Below are positions 36,101-46,471 of a stretch of 64,000 bases of DNA, one piece after another (the first letter of the stretch is position 1; the number at the start of each line of letters is the position of its first letter). The translations under genes and the position numbers were made by a program. This DNA is from Chromatiales bacterium (GTDB lineage: Bacteria > Pseudomonadota > Gammaproteobacteria > Steroidobacterales > GCA-2729495), in NCBI GenBank assembly GCA_020351875.1, contig CP070671.1, forward strand, positions 2,667,766-2,731,765. The letters are read 5' to 3'. Under the pieces are notes generated by a model. It worked only from the letters and a program-made list of their open reading frames with translations, did no database searches and was not told the origin of the DNA.

Positions 36101-36853
36101 ATGTCTAAATCAGCCGCAAAACCGAATGGCCAGACGCCCCGGCACATCGCCATCATCATGGACGGCAACGGCCGCTGGGCCGCAGCACACGGGCGGGCGC
36201 GGCACGCGGGCCATCGCGCGGGCGTGAAAGCAGCGCGAGCCGTGGTCGAGGCGTCGATCGAGGCGGGCGTCGACGTGCTGACGTTGTTCGCTTTCAGCAG
36301 CGAGAACTGGAGCCGCCCGACGGACGAGGTGAACGGCCTCATGCGCCTGTTCATCGAGGTGCTCCAGCGCGAGATGGACGCGTTGCACGACAACGGTATT
36401 CGTTTGCGTTTCGTCGGGGCGCGGGACCAGTTGCCGACGATTCTGCAAAAACGCATGGCCGACGCAGAAGCCCGAACGGCGGGCAATTCGCGCCTCACGC
36501 TGGTCGTGGCCATTGCGTATGGCGGCCGTTGGGACGTGTTGCAGGCCATGCGCCGCATTGCGGCCAAGATCGAGGCCGGTGAACTCAACGCGGGCGAGCT
36601 GGACGAGGGAGTCATCGCTCGCCACCTGTCCCTTGCGGGCTTGCCGGCCCCTGATCTGTTGATTCGGACCGGCGGGGAATACCGGGTCAGCAATTTCCTG
36701 CTGTGGGACCTGGCCTATACCGAGGTTTTCTTCTGTCCCACGCTCTGGCCAGATTTCGACCTGGCGCAACTGCAGGCGGCGCTGGCATTCTTCGCCCGCC
36801 GCCAGCGGCGCTTCGGCCGCACCGCCGAGCAGCTGGAAGTCATCGCCGATTGA
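36101..36853 (+). CDS. uppS: Undecaprenyl diphosphate synthase
   Basis: This 250-residue cis-prenyltransferase builds the C55 lipid carrier for peptidoglycan and O-antigen from farnesyl and isopentenyl diphosphate. It has HIAIIMDGNGRWA with the catalytic Asp21, FAFSSENWSRP and the C-terminal LLIRTGGEYRVSNFLLW. It lies 21 bp after frr. Its isoprenoid substrate comes from a pathway whose usual neighbouring genes (dxr, ispD, ispF) are not in this window. Confidence 0.96.
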   Translation: MSKSAAKPNGQTPRHIAIIMDGNGRWAAAHGRARHAGHRAGVKAARAVVEASIEAGVDVLTLFAFSSENWSRPTDEVNGLMRLFIEVLQREMDALHDNGIRLRFVGARDQLPTILQKRMADAEARTAGNSRLTLVVAIAYGGRWDVLQAMRRIAAKIEAGELNAGELDEGVIARHLSLAGLPAPDLLIRTGGEYRVSNFLLWDLAYTEVFFCPTLWPDFDLAQLQAALAFFARRQRRFGRTAEQLEVIAD

Positions 36854-36908
36854 CGACCGGTATGCGCAACCCGGTGCTCTTCGCGCTCAGCATGGAACCC
36901 GGCGCCCG

Positions 36909-37721
36909 ATGAAAAGGCTCCTGACTCGCGTCGTGACCGCCCTGGTGCTGGTGATCATTCTCTTGGTCGTCTTCTTTCGCTTGCCGCCGGCGGCTGCGGC
37001 GGGGCTGCTGACCGTGTTTACGGTGGCAGCGGCCTGGGAATGGGGTGGCTTCGTGAGTGCGAACGCGACGCCCTGGCGGATCGGATTCGCCGTCACAGTC
37101 GCGTTAATTATCGGCCTCCTCGGGCTGGCTAATCCGGAAAAAATACCCGTGATGCCAATACTTTATGCGGCATTGCTTTGGTGGTGTCTGGCTTTGGTGC
37201 TGGTGCTGCGTTTCCCGGTCAGCCTGCCGACGGCCTGGCGCCTGCCCTGCGGCCTGCTGGTCCTGGTGCCGGCCTGGGTGGCGATGCTGACTGTGCTGCG
37301 CAGCCCGTCAGGTGGCCCGGAACTGCTGCTGCTGGCACTGGCCGTCGTGTGGGCGGCAGACGTCGGCGCCTATTTCACCGGGCGGCAGTTCGGTCGCACG
37401 CGCCTGGCGCCTCGAGTGAGCCCGGGCAAGACCTGGGAAGGGGTCGGGGGCGGACTGGTCGCCACGGCACTGGTCGCCACAGCCGGCGCTGCGCTGCTGC
37501 AATTGCCCGCACCCGGGCTGGTGCTGATTTCCGTCGCGGCCGCGGCAATTTCCATCATCGGCGACCTCACCGTCAGTATCTTCAAGCGCACGGTGGGCCT
37601 GAAGGACAGCGGCAGCCTGTTCCCCGGGCATGGTGGTGTGCTGGACCGGATCGACAGCCTGACCGCTGCGATGCCGCTATTCGTGGTCTGCGCGGTCTGG
37701 CTCGGGTATTTGCAGCTGTGA
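36909..37721 (+). CDS. cdsA: Phosphatidate cytidylyltransferase
   Basis: The 270-residue inner-membrane enzyme makes CDP-diacylglycerol for phospholipid synthesis. It has about eight transmembrane helices and the C-terminal signature from SPGKTWEG through IGDLTVSIFKR to KDSGSLFPGHGGVLDRIDS. It follows uppS by 55 bp. rseP comes next; no dxr lies between them. Confidence 0.95.
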   Translation: MKRLLTRVVTALVLVIILLVVFFRLPPAAAAGLLTVFTVAAAWEWGGFVSANATPWRIGFAVTVALIIGLLGLANPEKIPVMPILYAALLWWCLALVLVLRFPVSLPTAWRLPCGLLVLVPAWVAMLTVLRSPSGGPELLLLALAVVWAADVGAYFTGRQFGRTRLAPRVSPGKTWEGVGGGLVATALVATAGAALLQLPAPGLVLISVAAAAISIIGDLTVSIFKRTVGLKDSGSLFPGHGGVLDRIDSLTAAMPLFVVCAVWLGYLQL

Positions 37722-37845
37722 GTGGACAAGTGTTGCAACCGGGGACCGCGGGTTGCGATCATCCGCAGTTGAGACACCGCACCCTGGGGTGCCACACAGG
37801 GCCGCCCGGCCGCGGCGCGCTTCCAACGGGTTTTTGCCAACACTG

Positions 37846-39213
37846 ATGTCCGGTTTCCTGACTTCCCTGCTGTCTTTTCTCGTGGCGATCGCGGTGCTGG
37901 TGGCCGTCCACGAGTGGGGGCATTACATCGTCGCGCGACTGGCCGGTGTGAAGGTACTGCGCTTTTCCATTGGTTTCGGCAAACCCTTGTGGCTGCGACG
38001 CGGGGGACCGGATCAGACCGAGTATTGCCTGTCGGCCATTCCGATCGGCGGTTACGTCCGGCTGCTCGACGAGCGTGACGGCACCGTCGGCGAAGCCGAG
38101 CGCGACCGGGCTTTCAACCGCCAGTCCGTGCCCGCGCGCGTGGCGATTCTGTTTGCCGGCCCCGGAATGAATTTTCTGTTTGCGATCCTGGCTTACTGGG
38201 TCATGTTCGGTCTCGGGGTGCCGGGACTGAAACCGGTCATCGGCGAAGTCGAGCCACGATCGATCGCCGCTACCGCCGGTATCCGGGCGGAAGACGTCAT
38301 CGTCTCCGTAGGCGATCGACCGGTGGCAACGTGGGAAGGCACCGTGATCGCGATGCTGGATGACATGCTCGCTAATGGCGACATTCGGATGCGTGTGGAG
38401 GGTGCTGACGGTGGGCAGCGGGGCGTGCGCCTGGCAACCGGTGGTCGCGAGGCCGAGCTGACTGAACCCGGACAGCTGTACAAGGTGATCGGGCTCGAAC
38501 CTTGGCGCCCCACGCTCGATCCGGTGATCGATGAAGTTACCCCGGGCGGAACCGCAGAGAGTTCGGGGCTGTTGTCCGGCGATCTCATCCTGTCGGCGGA
38601 AGGCGAGGCCTTCGCGGACTGGAGTGCGTGGGTTGAATTCGTGAAGGCCCGCCCCGGTCAGGTGGTCGATGTGACCCTCCGCCGGGACGGGAGCATCCTG
38701 GAGTTGCCGCTGGAGATCGGTGTGCTGGAAGCCGACGGTGAGCGGATCGGGAGAATCGGCGCGGGCCCCCGGGTGCCGGATGATCTTTACGAAGGCCGGC
38801 GTGCCCTGCAGCGTTACGGGTTTTTCGAAGGTGCCGCAGCGGCCGTGACGAAGACCTGGGACATGTCCGCGCTGACGGTACGCATGATCCTGCGCATGAT
38901 CACCGGTGATGTGTCCGTGAAGAACATCAGCGGCCCCATCAACATCGCGCAGTTTGCCGGCTACAGCGTCAGCGGTGGTCTGACAACTTTCCTGGGCTTT
39001 CTCGCGATCGTCAGCGTAAGCCTCGGGATATTGAATTTGCTGCCGGTGCCCATGCTCGACGGTGGCCAGATTCTCTATCAACTGGCAGAAGCGGTGAAGG
39101 GGAGTCCATTGTCGGAGCAAACCCAGGTGATCGGTCAGCAGGTCGGCATCCTGTTCCTGTTGATCCTGATGAGCTTCGCGTTCTACAACGACCTGTCGCG
39201 CCTGTTCGGCTGA
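37846..39213 (+). CDS. rseP: Site-2 protease RseP
   Basis: The protein has 455 residues from the ATG at 37846. This inner-membrane zinc metalloprotease cuts RseA within the membrane in the sigma-E envelope stress response. HEWGH (His22-His26) is the zinc site, two periplasmic PDZ domains fill the middle, and the C-terminal LLPVPMLDGGQ completes the active site. The open frame runs upstream to 37753 but that part has no family counterpart. It precedes bamA by 5 bp. Confidence 0.95.
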   Translation: MSGFLTSLLSFLVAIAVLVAVHEWGHYIVARLAGVKVLRFSIGFGKPLWLRRGGPDQTEYCLSAIPIGGYVRLLDERDGTVGEAERDRAFNRQSVPARVAILFAGPGMNFLFAILAYWVMFGLGVPGLKPVIGEVEPRSIAATAGIRAEDVIVSVGDRPVATWEGTVIAMLDDMLANGDIRMRVEGADGGQRGVRLATGGREAELTEPGQLYKVIGLEPWRPTLDPVIDEVTPGGTAESSGLLSGDLILSAEGEAFADWSAWVEFVKARPGQVVDVTLRRDGSILELPLEIGVLEADGERIGRIGAGPRVPDDLYEGRRALQRYGFFEGAAAAVTKTWDMSALTVRMILRMITGDVSVKNISGPINIAQFAGYSVSGGLTTFLGFLAIVSVSLGILNLLPVPMLDGGQILYQLAEAVKGSPLSEQTQVIGQQVGILFLLILMSFAFYNDLSRLFG

Positions 39214-39218
39214 TATTC

Positions 39219-41633
39219 ATGGCTGGTTTTATTTGCCACCGGTGCACACGGTCAGTCGGTCATACCTCGGTGATCGCGTTGTTGCTGTTACTGGCCGCGC
39301 TGCCTGCGCTGGCGCAGCAGCCGGACGCGCTTGTCGTGCGCGACATTCGTGTTGAGGGTCTGCAGCGCATTTCCGAGGGCACGGTATTCAATTACCTGCC
39401 CGTCAACATCGGTGACACGCTCGATGCGCAGCGGGTGCAGGAAGCCTTGCGCGCGGTCTATCGAACGGAGTTTTTCCGGGACGTGGAGCTGCGCTGGGAC
39501 AGGGGCACCCTGATCATCGCCGTGGCCGAGCGGCCGTCCATCGAGTCGCTGACCATCACCGGCAACAAGGACATCAAAACCGAAGACCTCCAAGACCCGC
39601 TGGCCAAAATCGGCCTGAAGACCGGCCGCATCTTCAATCGATCGGTGCTGGAGGAAGTCGAGCAGTCCCTGACCGACCAGTACTTCAGCCAGGGCAAGTA
39701 TGGCGCCAGCGTGAAGGCAGAGGTCGAGAACCTTGCCGACAACAAGGTGGCGATCGAGATCAAGGTCAAAGAGGGCGATCGCGCCCGTATCCGGCAGATC
39801 AACGTGGTGGGCAATACCAGCTACGACGACGAGAAGTTGCTGGACAAGTTTGCACTGCGAACCCCGAACCTGTTGTCGATGATTCGCCAGGACGATCGTT
39901 ATTCGCGCGAGGCCTTGTCCGGCGACCTGGAAACCTTGCGTTCTTTCTATATGGACCGGGGTTTCGCGGACTTTCGGATCGATTCCACGCAAGTCGCGAT
40001 TTCGCCGGACAAGAAAGATATCTTCATCACCGTCAACATCACCGAGGGCGATCGCTACATCGTCGATGACGTGCGCCTGGCCGGCGAACTCATCCTGCCC
40101 GAGGAGAGCCTGAACCCCTACGTCGCCATCAAGCCCGGCCAGACCTATTCGCAGCGGCTGATCGCCCAGAGTGCTGACCTGATCCGCCTGCGCCTCGGCG
40201 AAGAGGGCTATGCCTTCGCGTCGGTGGAGCCGGTGCCCGAACTCGACCGTGAGGCCAAGACCGTTGGCGTGACCCTGTACGTAGAACCCCAGAATCGGGT
40301 GTACGTCCGGCGAGTGGTCTTCAACGGTGCCGACTCCACGAACGACGAAGTCTTCCGTCGCGAGATGCGCCAATTCGAGGGCGCGTACCTGTCCAACAGC
40401 AAGCTCGAACGCTCGCGGGTCCGGTTGCAGCGTCTGCCGTACGTGGAGGAGGTCAGCGTCGAGAACGTACCCGTCCCGGGCACGCCGGACGTCGTGGACG
40501 TGGAGTTCGACATCAAGGAAGGCCTGCCTGGGCAGTTTGGTGGCGGACTAGGCTTTTCCGAGTCCCAGGGCGTGGTGCTGAACGGCAACTTCGTGCACAC
40601 GAATTTCCTCGGCACGGGCAACCGGATTTCGGCGGACATCAACACCGGCCGTTACCGGACCGTCTACAGCCTGGCCCACACGAACCCGTACTGGACGATT
40701 AACGAGGTCAGTCGCACGATTCGCGCGTCCTACCGGGAGATTACGCAGTTCACGTCGGACGCATCGGACTTCAGCACCGAAACCTACTCGCTGGCGATGG
40801 AGTTCGGTTACCCGTTGACGGAATACCAGCGGCTCCTGTTCGGTGTCAGCTTCAACAGCTCGGAGCTGCTGGCCAACACCTTCAGCACCTTCCAGGCACT
40901 GGAATGGGTCACCAACAACGGTGGCTTGTTCCAGGCCGACATCAATACAGTCGGCTCGGAATTCAATACGATCGAACTCACCGGTGGCTGGATCTACGAC
41001 AGCCGCAACCGGGCACTGTTTGCGGACCGGGGCAGTCGTCAGCGCCTGCTCTTCGGTGTGACCAGTCCGGCCGGCAGCGATGTCGATTTCTACACGCTCA
41101 CCTACAACGCCAGGAAATACCTGCCGTTAACACGCTACTTCACGCTGTCGCTGAACGGCGAGGTTTCTTACGGTGACGCGTTCTCGGGCACCACGTCGAT
41201 TCCGCCGTACCGCAGGTTCTTTGCCGGCGGGCCGGATTCCGTGCGTGGCTACCGGGAGAACAGCCTCGGGCCCGTCGATACTTTCGGTAATCCGTATGGC
41301 GGCAACCTGGTGATCACCGGCCAGGCGGAACTGATTCTGCCCCTGCCGCAGGCCTGGTCGTCCAGGGCACGCCTGGCGGCGTTCCTCGATGCGGGTAATG
41401 TTTACGACACCGGTGGTGTGACATTTTTCGAACGCGATGGCGTGACCGAGTTAGAATACGACCTCGACGATTACGGATTGAGGTACTCGGTGGGTCTGGG
41501 CGCGCAGTGGCTCGCGCCGCTGGGTCTCTTCCGCTTCAGTTACGGTATTCCTCTGAATGCCGAAGATGGTGATGATCGGATTTTTGGCGACGAGACGGAG
41601 AAGTTCCAGTTCTCGATCGGCGGAGCTTTCTAG
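39219..41633 (+). CDS. bamA: Outer-membrane protein assembly factor BamA
   Basis: This 804-residue Omp85 protein is the central insertase for outer-membrane barrels. A signal peptide (hydrophobic residues about 18-30, cleavage near ALA-QQ) is followed by five POTRA domains starting at VVRDIRVEGLQRI, then a 16-stranded barrel from about residue 425. The VRGYRENSLG motif of the lid loop is present. Length is normal. It belongs to the conserved rseP-bamA-skp envelope cluster, usually controlled by sigma-E. Confidence 0.97.
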   Translation: MAGFICHRCTRSVGHTSVIALLLLLAALPALAQQPDALVVRDIRVEGLQRISEGTVFNYLPVNIGDTLDAQRVQEALRAVYRTEFFRDVELRWDRGTLIIAVAERPSIESLTITGNKDIKTEDLQDPLAKIGLKTGRIFNRSVLEEVEQSLTDQYFSQGKYGASVKAEVENLADNKVAIEIKVKEGDRARIRQINVVGNTSYDDEKLLDKFALRTPNLLSMIRQDDRYSREALSGDLETLRSFYMDRGFADFRIDSTQVAISPDKKDIFITVNITEGDRYIVDDVRLAGELILPEESLNPYVAIKPGQTYSQRLIAQSADLIRLRLGEEGYAFASVEPVPELDREAKTVGVTLYVEPQNRVYVRRVVFNGADSTNDEVFRREMRQFEGAYLSNSKLERSRVRLQRLPYVEEVSVENVPVPGTPDVVDVEFDIKEGLPGQFGGGLGFSESQGVVLNGNFVHTNFLGTGNRISADINTGRYRTVYSLAHTNPYWTINEVSRTIRASYREITQFTSDASDFSTETYSLAMEFGYPLTEYQRLLFGVSFNSSELLANTFSTFQALEWVTNNGGLFQADINTVGSEFNTIELTGGWIYDSRNRALFADRGSRQRLLFGVTSPAGSDVDFYTLTYNARKYLPLTRYFTLSLNGEVSYGDAFSGTTSIPPYRRFFAGGPDSVRGYRENSLGPVDTFGNPYGGNLVITGQAELILPLPQAWSSRARLAAFLDAGNVYDTGGVTFFERDGVTELEYDLDDYGLRYSVGLGAQWLAPLGLFRFSYGIPLNAEDGDDRIFGDETEKFQFSIGGAF

Positions 41634-41649
41634 GAAATACACGGTGAAA

Positions 41650-42174
41650 ATGAAATTGGGGATTCGTTCGGGTCTTATTCTCGTGACCGCGCTGCTGGCC
41701 ATGCCGGGTGCGGTGCTGGCACAGGACATCAAGATTGGCTTCGTGAACATCGCGCGGTTGATCAGCGAAGCGCCGCAGGCGACCGCGGCCATGGCCGCGT
41801 TGCAGGAGGAATTCGCGCCGCGGCAACGTGAACTCGTGTCGATGCAGACCAGCTTCCAGGAACGCCAGGAGCAGTTGCAGCGCGACCTGGAAGTCATGGG
41901 GCCCGATGAGCGGCAGAACGCCGAGCGCGACCTGCGCAAGGAAGAGCGACAGCTCGCACGCAGCCTGGAAGAACTCAACGAAGACGCCAACCTGCGGCGT
42001 AACGAAGAGTTGGCGAAACTGCAGCGGGAGATTCTTCGCGAGGTTGCAACCTATGCCAGGGAAGCGGGTTACGACCTGGTGCTGGGCGAAGGCGTGTTCT
42101 ACGCGAGCTCTGCCGTAGACATCACGTCGGATGTGCTGACCCGGTTGCAGAACCAGTCGGGCAGCGCCGAGTAG
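41650..42174 (+). CDS. skp: Periplasmic chaperone Skp/OmpH
   Basis: The protein has 174 residues from the ATG at 41650; a GTG at 41644 is also possible. A signal peptide ends at VLA-QD. The mature part starts with the family strand IKIGFVNIARL, then a long charged coiled-coil arm (about residues 50-120) and a C-terminal strand segment YDLVLGEGVFYAS. Skp trimers hold unfolded outer-membrane proteins for BamA. In most relatives lpxD follows; here rnhB is next. Confidence 0.92.
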   Translation: MKLGIRSGLILVTALLAMPGAVLAQDIKIGFVNIARLISEAPQATAAMAALQEEFAPRQRELVSMQTSFQERQEQLQRDLEVMGPDERQNAERDLRKEERQLARSLEELNEDANLRRNEELAKLQREILREVATYAREAGYDLVLGEGVFYASSAVDITSDVLTRLQNQSGSAE

Positions 42175-42341
42175 TTTCACCACCGTTCCGCGCTGCAAGC
42201 CTTGGCGGCACCGGAACCAGGCGCGACGCGGCAAGACTCGGCCACCGGCGGGGAACCGGCACCGGCCTATAATCGCCGGATGGGGAAGAACAGGCGGTTG
42301 CCGACCAGCATGTCGTACCGGCACGCCCGGGGGGTAGCGGG

Positions 42342-42944
42342 GTGAACACGTTGTTGCCCGGTGTCGGGGGCGTGGACGAAGTCGGGCGCGGACCGCTCGC
42401 AGGGCCGGTGGTGGCAGCGGTCGTCGTGCTGGCACCCGGCCAGACCATCGCCGGCGTACGCGATTCCAAGCTGCTGACGCCCAGGCGCCGCGAGGCCCTC
42501 GCGGCAATCATTCGCGCCGAGGCGGCAGGCTGGGCAATTGCCCGCTGCAGTCCAGCCGAGATCGACGAACTGAATATCCTCAACGCATCGCTTCTCGCGA
42601 TGCAGCGCGCTGTCGAGCAGCTCGAGCAGTGTCCCGCACGCCTGCGCATCGACGGGAATCGTGCGCCGGACCTCGGCGACTTTCAGGGCCGGGTAGAAAC
42701 CGTCGTGGGCGGCGATCGCAGTTGTATTGCGATCGGGGCGGCGTCCATCCTCGCCAAAGTCAGTCGCGATGCAGAAATGACCGCGCTGGACGCCCGCTAT
42801 CCCGGTTACGGCTTCGCGCGCCACAAGGGGTACCCGACCTCTGCCCACCGCGACGCCCTTGAGCGACTGGGACCGTGTGACGTCCATCGACGCAGCTTCG
42901 CGCCCGTGCGTGCGGCAGCAGCAAACCCGAGGCCGCACCCGTGA
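42342..42944 (+). CDS. rnhB: Ribonuclease HII
   Basis: The 200-residue enzyme removes single ribonucleotides and RNA from RNA-DNA hybrids. It has the catalytic start [13 protein letters not shown] (Asp12, Glu13), [10 protein letters not shown]-like [13 protein letters not shown], and [11 protein letters not shown]. It begins with GTG at 42342. The stop overlaps the dnaE GTG as GTGA. A TATAAT at 42268-42273 may give it a promoter of its own after the gap behind skp. Confidence 0.95.
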   Translation: MNTLLPGVGGVDEVGRGPLAGPVVAAVVVLAPGQTIAGVRDSKLLTPRRREALAAIIRAEAAGWAIARCSPAEIDELNILNASLLAMQRAVEQLEQCPARLRIDGNRAPDLGDFQGRVETVVGGDRSCIAIGAASILAKVSRDAEMTALDARYPGYGFARHKGYPTSAHRDALERLGPCDVHRRSFAPVRAAAANPRPHP

Positions 42945-45900
42945 GCGCCGGCTTCGTGCATCTGCACCTGCATACCGAGTATTCCATCGGCGACAGCGTG
43001 GTGCGGGTCAAAGATCTCGCCCAGGCGGCCGCAGGCACCGGGATGCCGGCCGTGGCGATGACCGATCGCGCGAATCTTTTCGCGATGGTGAAGTTCTATC
43101 GCTTGGCCATGGCCCGCGGGGTGAAGCCGATCATCGGCGCTGAAGTCCTGGTGCAGGATCCGGAAATCCGGGACGAACCGTCACCGCTGGTCCTGCTTTG
43201 CAAGTCGCAGGACGGCTATCACCTGCTGTCGCGACTGCTCACCCGCGCCTACCTGGAAGGCCAGCAGGGCGGAGTACCGGTTGTCAGCCTCGACTGGCTG
43301 CGCCCGGCCGGTGGGCTGCTGGCCCTGTCCGGCGGGCGGGAAGGGGCCCTTGGTCGCGTGATCCTGACCGGCCGCGACCAGGACGCGCGGGCGCATGTCG
43401 CGCGCATGACCGAGTTGTTCGATGGCGACTACTACCTGGAGCTGCAACGCACCGGCCGACCGGGTGAAGAGCGTTACAACCAGGGTGCCGTGGCCCTGGC
43501 CGTGGCTTTGGGCACACCGGTTGTCGCGACGAACGATGTGCGCTTTCTCCGCCGCGAGGATTTTGCTGCCCATGAAGCGCGTGTGTGCATTCACCAGGGG
43601 CGAATTCTCGGCGATAACAGCCGCCCGCAGGAGTATTCCGCAGAGCAGTACCTGCGCACTGCGGAAGAGATGGCCGAGCTGTTCGCAGACTTGCCGGAAG
43701 CGCTGGAGAATTCCGTAGAAATTGCGCGCCGCTGCAATCTCGTTCTGAATCTCGGTGAGACACACCTGCCGGCCTACGCGGTGCCTGACGGCTACGACGT
43801 GGAAAGTTTCCTGGTCTTCGAGGCCACGCGCGGTGTTGCCCGGCGCCTGAAGCTGAGCGAGAACACGGCACTGGAAGACCTGCCGAAGGTATACCGGGAG
43901 CGCCTGCAGCACGAACTGAAGGTCATTGGCCGCATGGGTTTCCCGGGTTATTTCCTGATTGTGGCTGACTTCATTCACTGGGCGCGCGAGCACGCGATTC
44001 CCGTGGGGCCCGGCCGTGGTTCCGGTGCCGGCTCCCTGGTGGCCTATGGACTGGGGATTACCGACATCGATCCCATCGAGCATGCGCTGCTGTTCGAGCG
44101 TTTCCTGAATCCCGAGCGCGTATCGATGCCGGACTTCGACATCGACTTCTGCATGGAAGGGCGCGATCGGGTGATCGATTACGTGGCCGAACGCTACGGG
44201 CGCGACCGGGTGTCCCAGATCATTACCTACGGCCGCATGGCGGCAAAGGCCGTGGTGCGTGATGCGGGCCGCGTGCTGGGTCACGCCTACGGGTTCGTCG
44301 ACCGCGTGGCGAAACTGATTCCCCACGATCTCGGCATGACGCTGGACAAGGCCCTGGCGTCGGAGCCGGAGCTGAAGCAGCTCTACGGGACGGATGAAGA
44401 GGTTCGCGCCATTCTTGACCTCGCTCGCAGCCTGGAGGGGCTGGTGCGCAACGCCGGCAAGCACGCTGGCGGCGTGGTCATCGCCCCGGCTGACATCACC
44501 ACCTACTCGCCGTTGTACCGGGTGGAAGGCGAAAAAGGCGCGGTCACGCAATTCGACAAGGACGATGTCGAAGCCGCCGGGCTGGTGAAGTTCGATTTTC
44601 TCGGCCTGCGGACACTCACGATCATCGACTGGGCCGTGCGCACCGTGAATGCCGAGCGGGCCCGGCGCAACGAAGCACCGCTGGATATCGCGGCCCTGAC
44701 CCTCGACGATCCCGACGCGTTCCGGCTGTTGCGCGAATGTCGGACGACCGCCGTGTTCCAGCTGGAATCCCGCGGTATGCGGGACCTGATCAAGCGACTG
44801 CAGCCCGATACCTTCGAAGACATCGTGGCCCTGGTCGCGCTGTACCGACCCGGCCCGCTGCAGTCGGGCATGGTGGACGACTTCATCGCCCGCAAACACG
44901 GCGACAGTGACCAGTCCATCGACTACCTGCACCCGGATCTCGAACCGGTGTTGAAAGCGACTTATGGCGTGATCCTGTACCAGGAGCAGGTCATGCAGAT
45001 CGCGCAGGTCCTGGCCGGTTACTCCCTCGGCGAAGCCGACCTGCTGCGGCGCGCGATGGGCAAGAAAAAGCCCGAAGAAATGGCCAAGCAGCGATCGGTG
45101 TTCATGGCCGGCGCCGCCAGGCGCGAGATCCGGTCCGCGACTGCCGGCCGGATCTTCGACCTGATGGAGAAGTTCGCGGGCTACGGCTTCAACAAGTCAC
45201 ACTCTGCCGCCTACGCGGCGTTGTCCTACCAGACGGCCTGGCTGAAGGCGCACTACACCGCGGCGTTCATGGCGGCGGTGCTGACATCTGAACTCGACGA
45301 CACGGACAAGCTGAACGTACTGCGCAGGGACTGCGAGGCCGAGGGGCTGCAGCTGTTGCCGCCGGAAGTGAATGATTCCGCCTACGCGTTCGAGGTGCGG
45401 GGCGACCAGGCGATTCGTTACGGGTTGGGGGCCATCAAGGGGCTCGGGCGCAACGCAGTCGAGTCGATTGTCGCCGCGCGGGCCGACGGCCCGTTCGCGA
45501 GCCTGGACGAGTTTTGCCAGCGTGTCGATGCGCAGCGCATCGGGCGACGAGGGCTGGACGCTCTTGCCAAGGCCGGGGCCCTCGACGCGTTTGGCCCCAA
45601 TCGCCCGTCACTGCTGGCGGCCCTGCCGGCAGCGCTGGCGCGGGCGGAACGCATGGCCCAGGACCGGGATTCCGGCCAGGGCGACATGTTCGGTGACGGC
45701 GGTGCGGCTCCGCAGCCGCCGCCCTCCGTCCCTGCAGTAGAAGACTGGGGCTTTGCCGCGCACCTGGAAGCCGAACGGGAGAGCCTGGGCCTGTACCTCA
45801 GCGGGCACCCGTTCGACCAGTACCGCAGCGACGGCCCCTTCGTTGCGACCGGTACGATCGCGGCCCTGACCAGCGGGCCGCCGCCAAAGAGCAACGGCGA

Positions 45901-46429
45901 GGGCTGGAACGCCGGCCGCGAGGTCTCGCTGGCCGGCCTGGTGACGGGATTGCGCAAGCGCGGCGGGCGCGTGACCTTCGACCTGGACGACGGCCGAGAG
46001 CGGGTAGAAGTCACGCTGTTCCAGGAGGCCTTCGAGCGCTTCCGCCACCTGCTGGTGAGCCACGCCATCGTCGTGATTACCGGCAAGCTGCGCTTTGATG
46101 ACTTTATCGGCGACTGGCGGCTCACCGCGCGCGAGGTCGTCGATATCGACCGGCTGGTCGAAGATCGGGCCTCCGGACTGGTCATCCGCTGGTGCGGCCG
46201 TGAGGGGCGCGCGCTCGATCCCGGCCGACTGCGCGAGACCCTGGATCCTTACCGGCCCGGGCGCTGCGACGTGAGCCTGCACCTGGAACGCGCCGACGCC
46301 CAGGCACGGGTTCGCTTCGGTGACAGTTGGTCTGTGCGTCCCAGCCGCGAGCTGCGCGAGCGGCTGTCGGCCCTGGTGGGTGCCGAGGGCTATCGGTTCC
46401 TGTACGACGCGTCGTCGCCGCCCGTTTGA
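42941..46429 (+). CDS. dnaE: DNA polymerase III subunit alpha
   Basis: This 1162-residue replicative polymerase catalytic subunit is of normal length. An N-terminal PHP domain starts at [11 protein letters not shown]. The polymerase core has the catalytic PDFDIDFCM and [16 protein letters not shown], with the later [16 protein letters not shown] helix-hairpin-helix region, an OB domain ([11 protein letters not shown] onward) and a C-terminal tau-binding part follow. The GTG start overlaps rnhB; accA begins 42 bp downstream. Confidence 0.97.
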   Translation: MSAGFVHLHLHTEYSIGDSVVRVKDLAQAAAGTGMPAVAMTDRANLFAMVKFYRLAMARGVKPIIGAEVLVQDPEIRDEPSPLVLLCKSQDGYHLLSRLLTRAYLEGQQGGVPVVSLDWLRPAGGLLALSGGREGALGRVILTGRDQDARAHVARMTELFDGDYYLELQRTGRPGEERYNQGAVALAVALGTPVVATNDVRFLRREDFAAHEARVCIHQGRILGDNSRPQEYSAEQYLRTAEEMAELFADLPEALENSVEIARRCNLVLNLGETHLPAYAVPDGYDVESFLVFEATRGVARRLKLSENTALEDLPKVYRERLQHELKVIGRMGFPGYFLIVADFIHWAREHAIPVGPGRGSGAGSLVAYGLGITDIDPIEHALLFERFLNPERVSMPDFDIDFCMEGRDRVIDYVAERYGRDRVSQIITYGRMAAKAVVRDAGRVLGHAYGFVDRVAKLIPHDLGMTLDKALASEPELKQLYGTDEEVRAILDLARSLEGLVRNAGKHAGGVVIAPADITTYSPLYRVEGEKGAVTQFDKDDVEAAGLVKFDFLGLRTLTIIDWAVRTVNAERARRNEAPLDIAALTLDDPDAFRLLRECRTTAVFQLESRGMRDLIKRLQPDTFEDIVALVALYRPGPLQSGMVDDFIARKHGDSDQSIDYLHPDLEPVLKATYGVILYQEQVMQIAQVLAGYSLGEADLLRRAMGKKKPEEMAKQRSVFMAGAARREIRSATAGRIFDLMEKFAGYGFNKSHSAAYAALSYQTAWLKAHYTAAFMAAVLTSELDDTDKLNVLRRDCEAEGLQLLPPEVNDSAYAFEVRGDQAIRYGLGAIKGLGRNAVESIVAARADGPFASLDEFCQRVDAQRIGRRGLDALAKAGALDAFGPNRPSLLAALPAALARAERMAQDRDSGQGDMFGDGGAAPQPPPSVPAVEDWGFAAHLEAERESLGLYLSGHPFDQYRSDGPFVATGTIAALTSGPPPKSNGEGWNAGREVSLAGLVTGLRKRGGRVTFDLDDGRERVEVTLFQEAFERFRHLLVSHAIVVITGKLRFDDFIGDWRLTAREVVDIDRLVEDRASGLVIRWCGREGRALDPGRLRETLDPYRPGRCDVSLHLERADAQARVRFGDSWSVRPSRELRERLSALVGAEGYRFLYDASSPPV

Positions 46430-46471
46430 AGTTGCTTGTCTGACCGCGTTTCTGCGTTTACCGTTCCCGGC

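Noticed and set aside
43181-44932. 583-codon open frame on the minus strand within dnaE
   Set aside because: Opposite-strand shadow of a well-identified gene.
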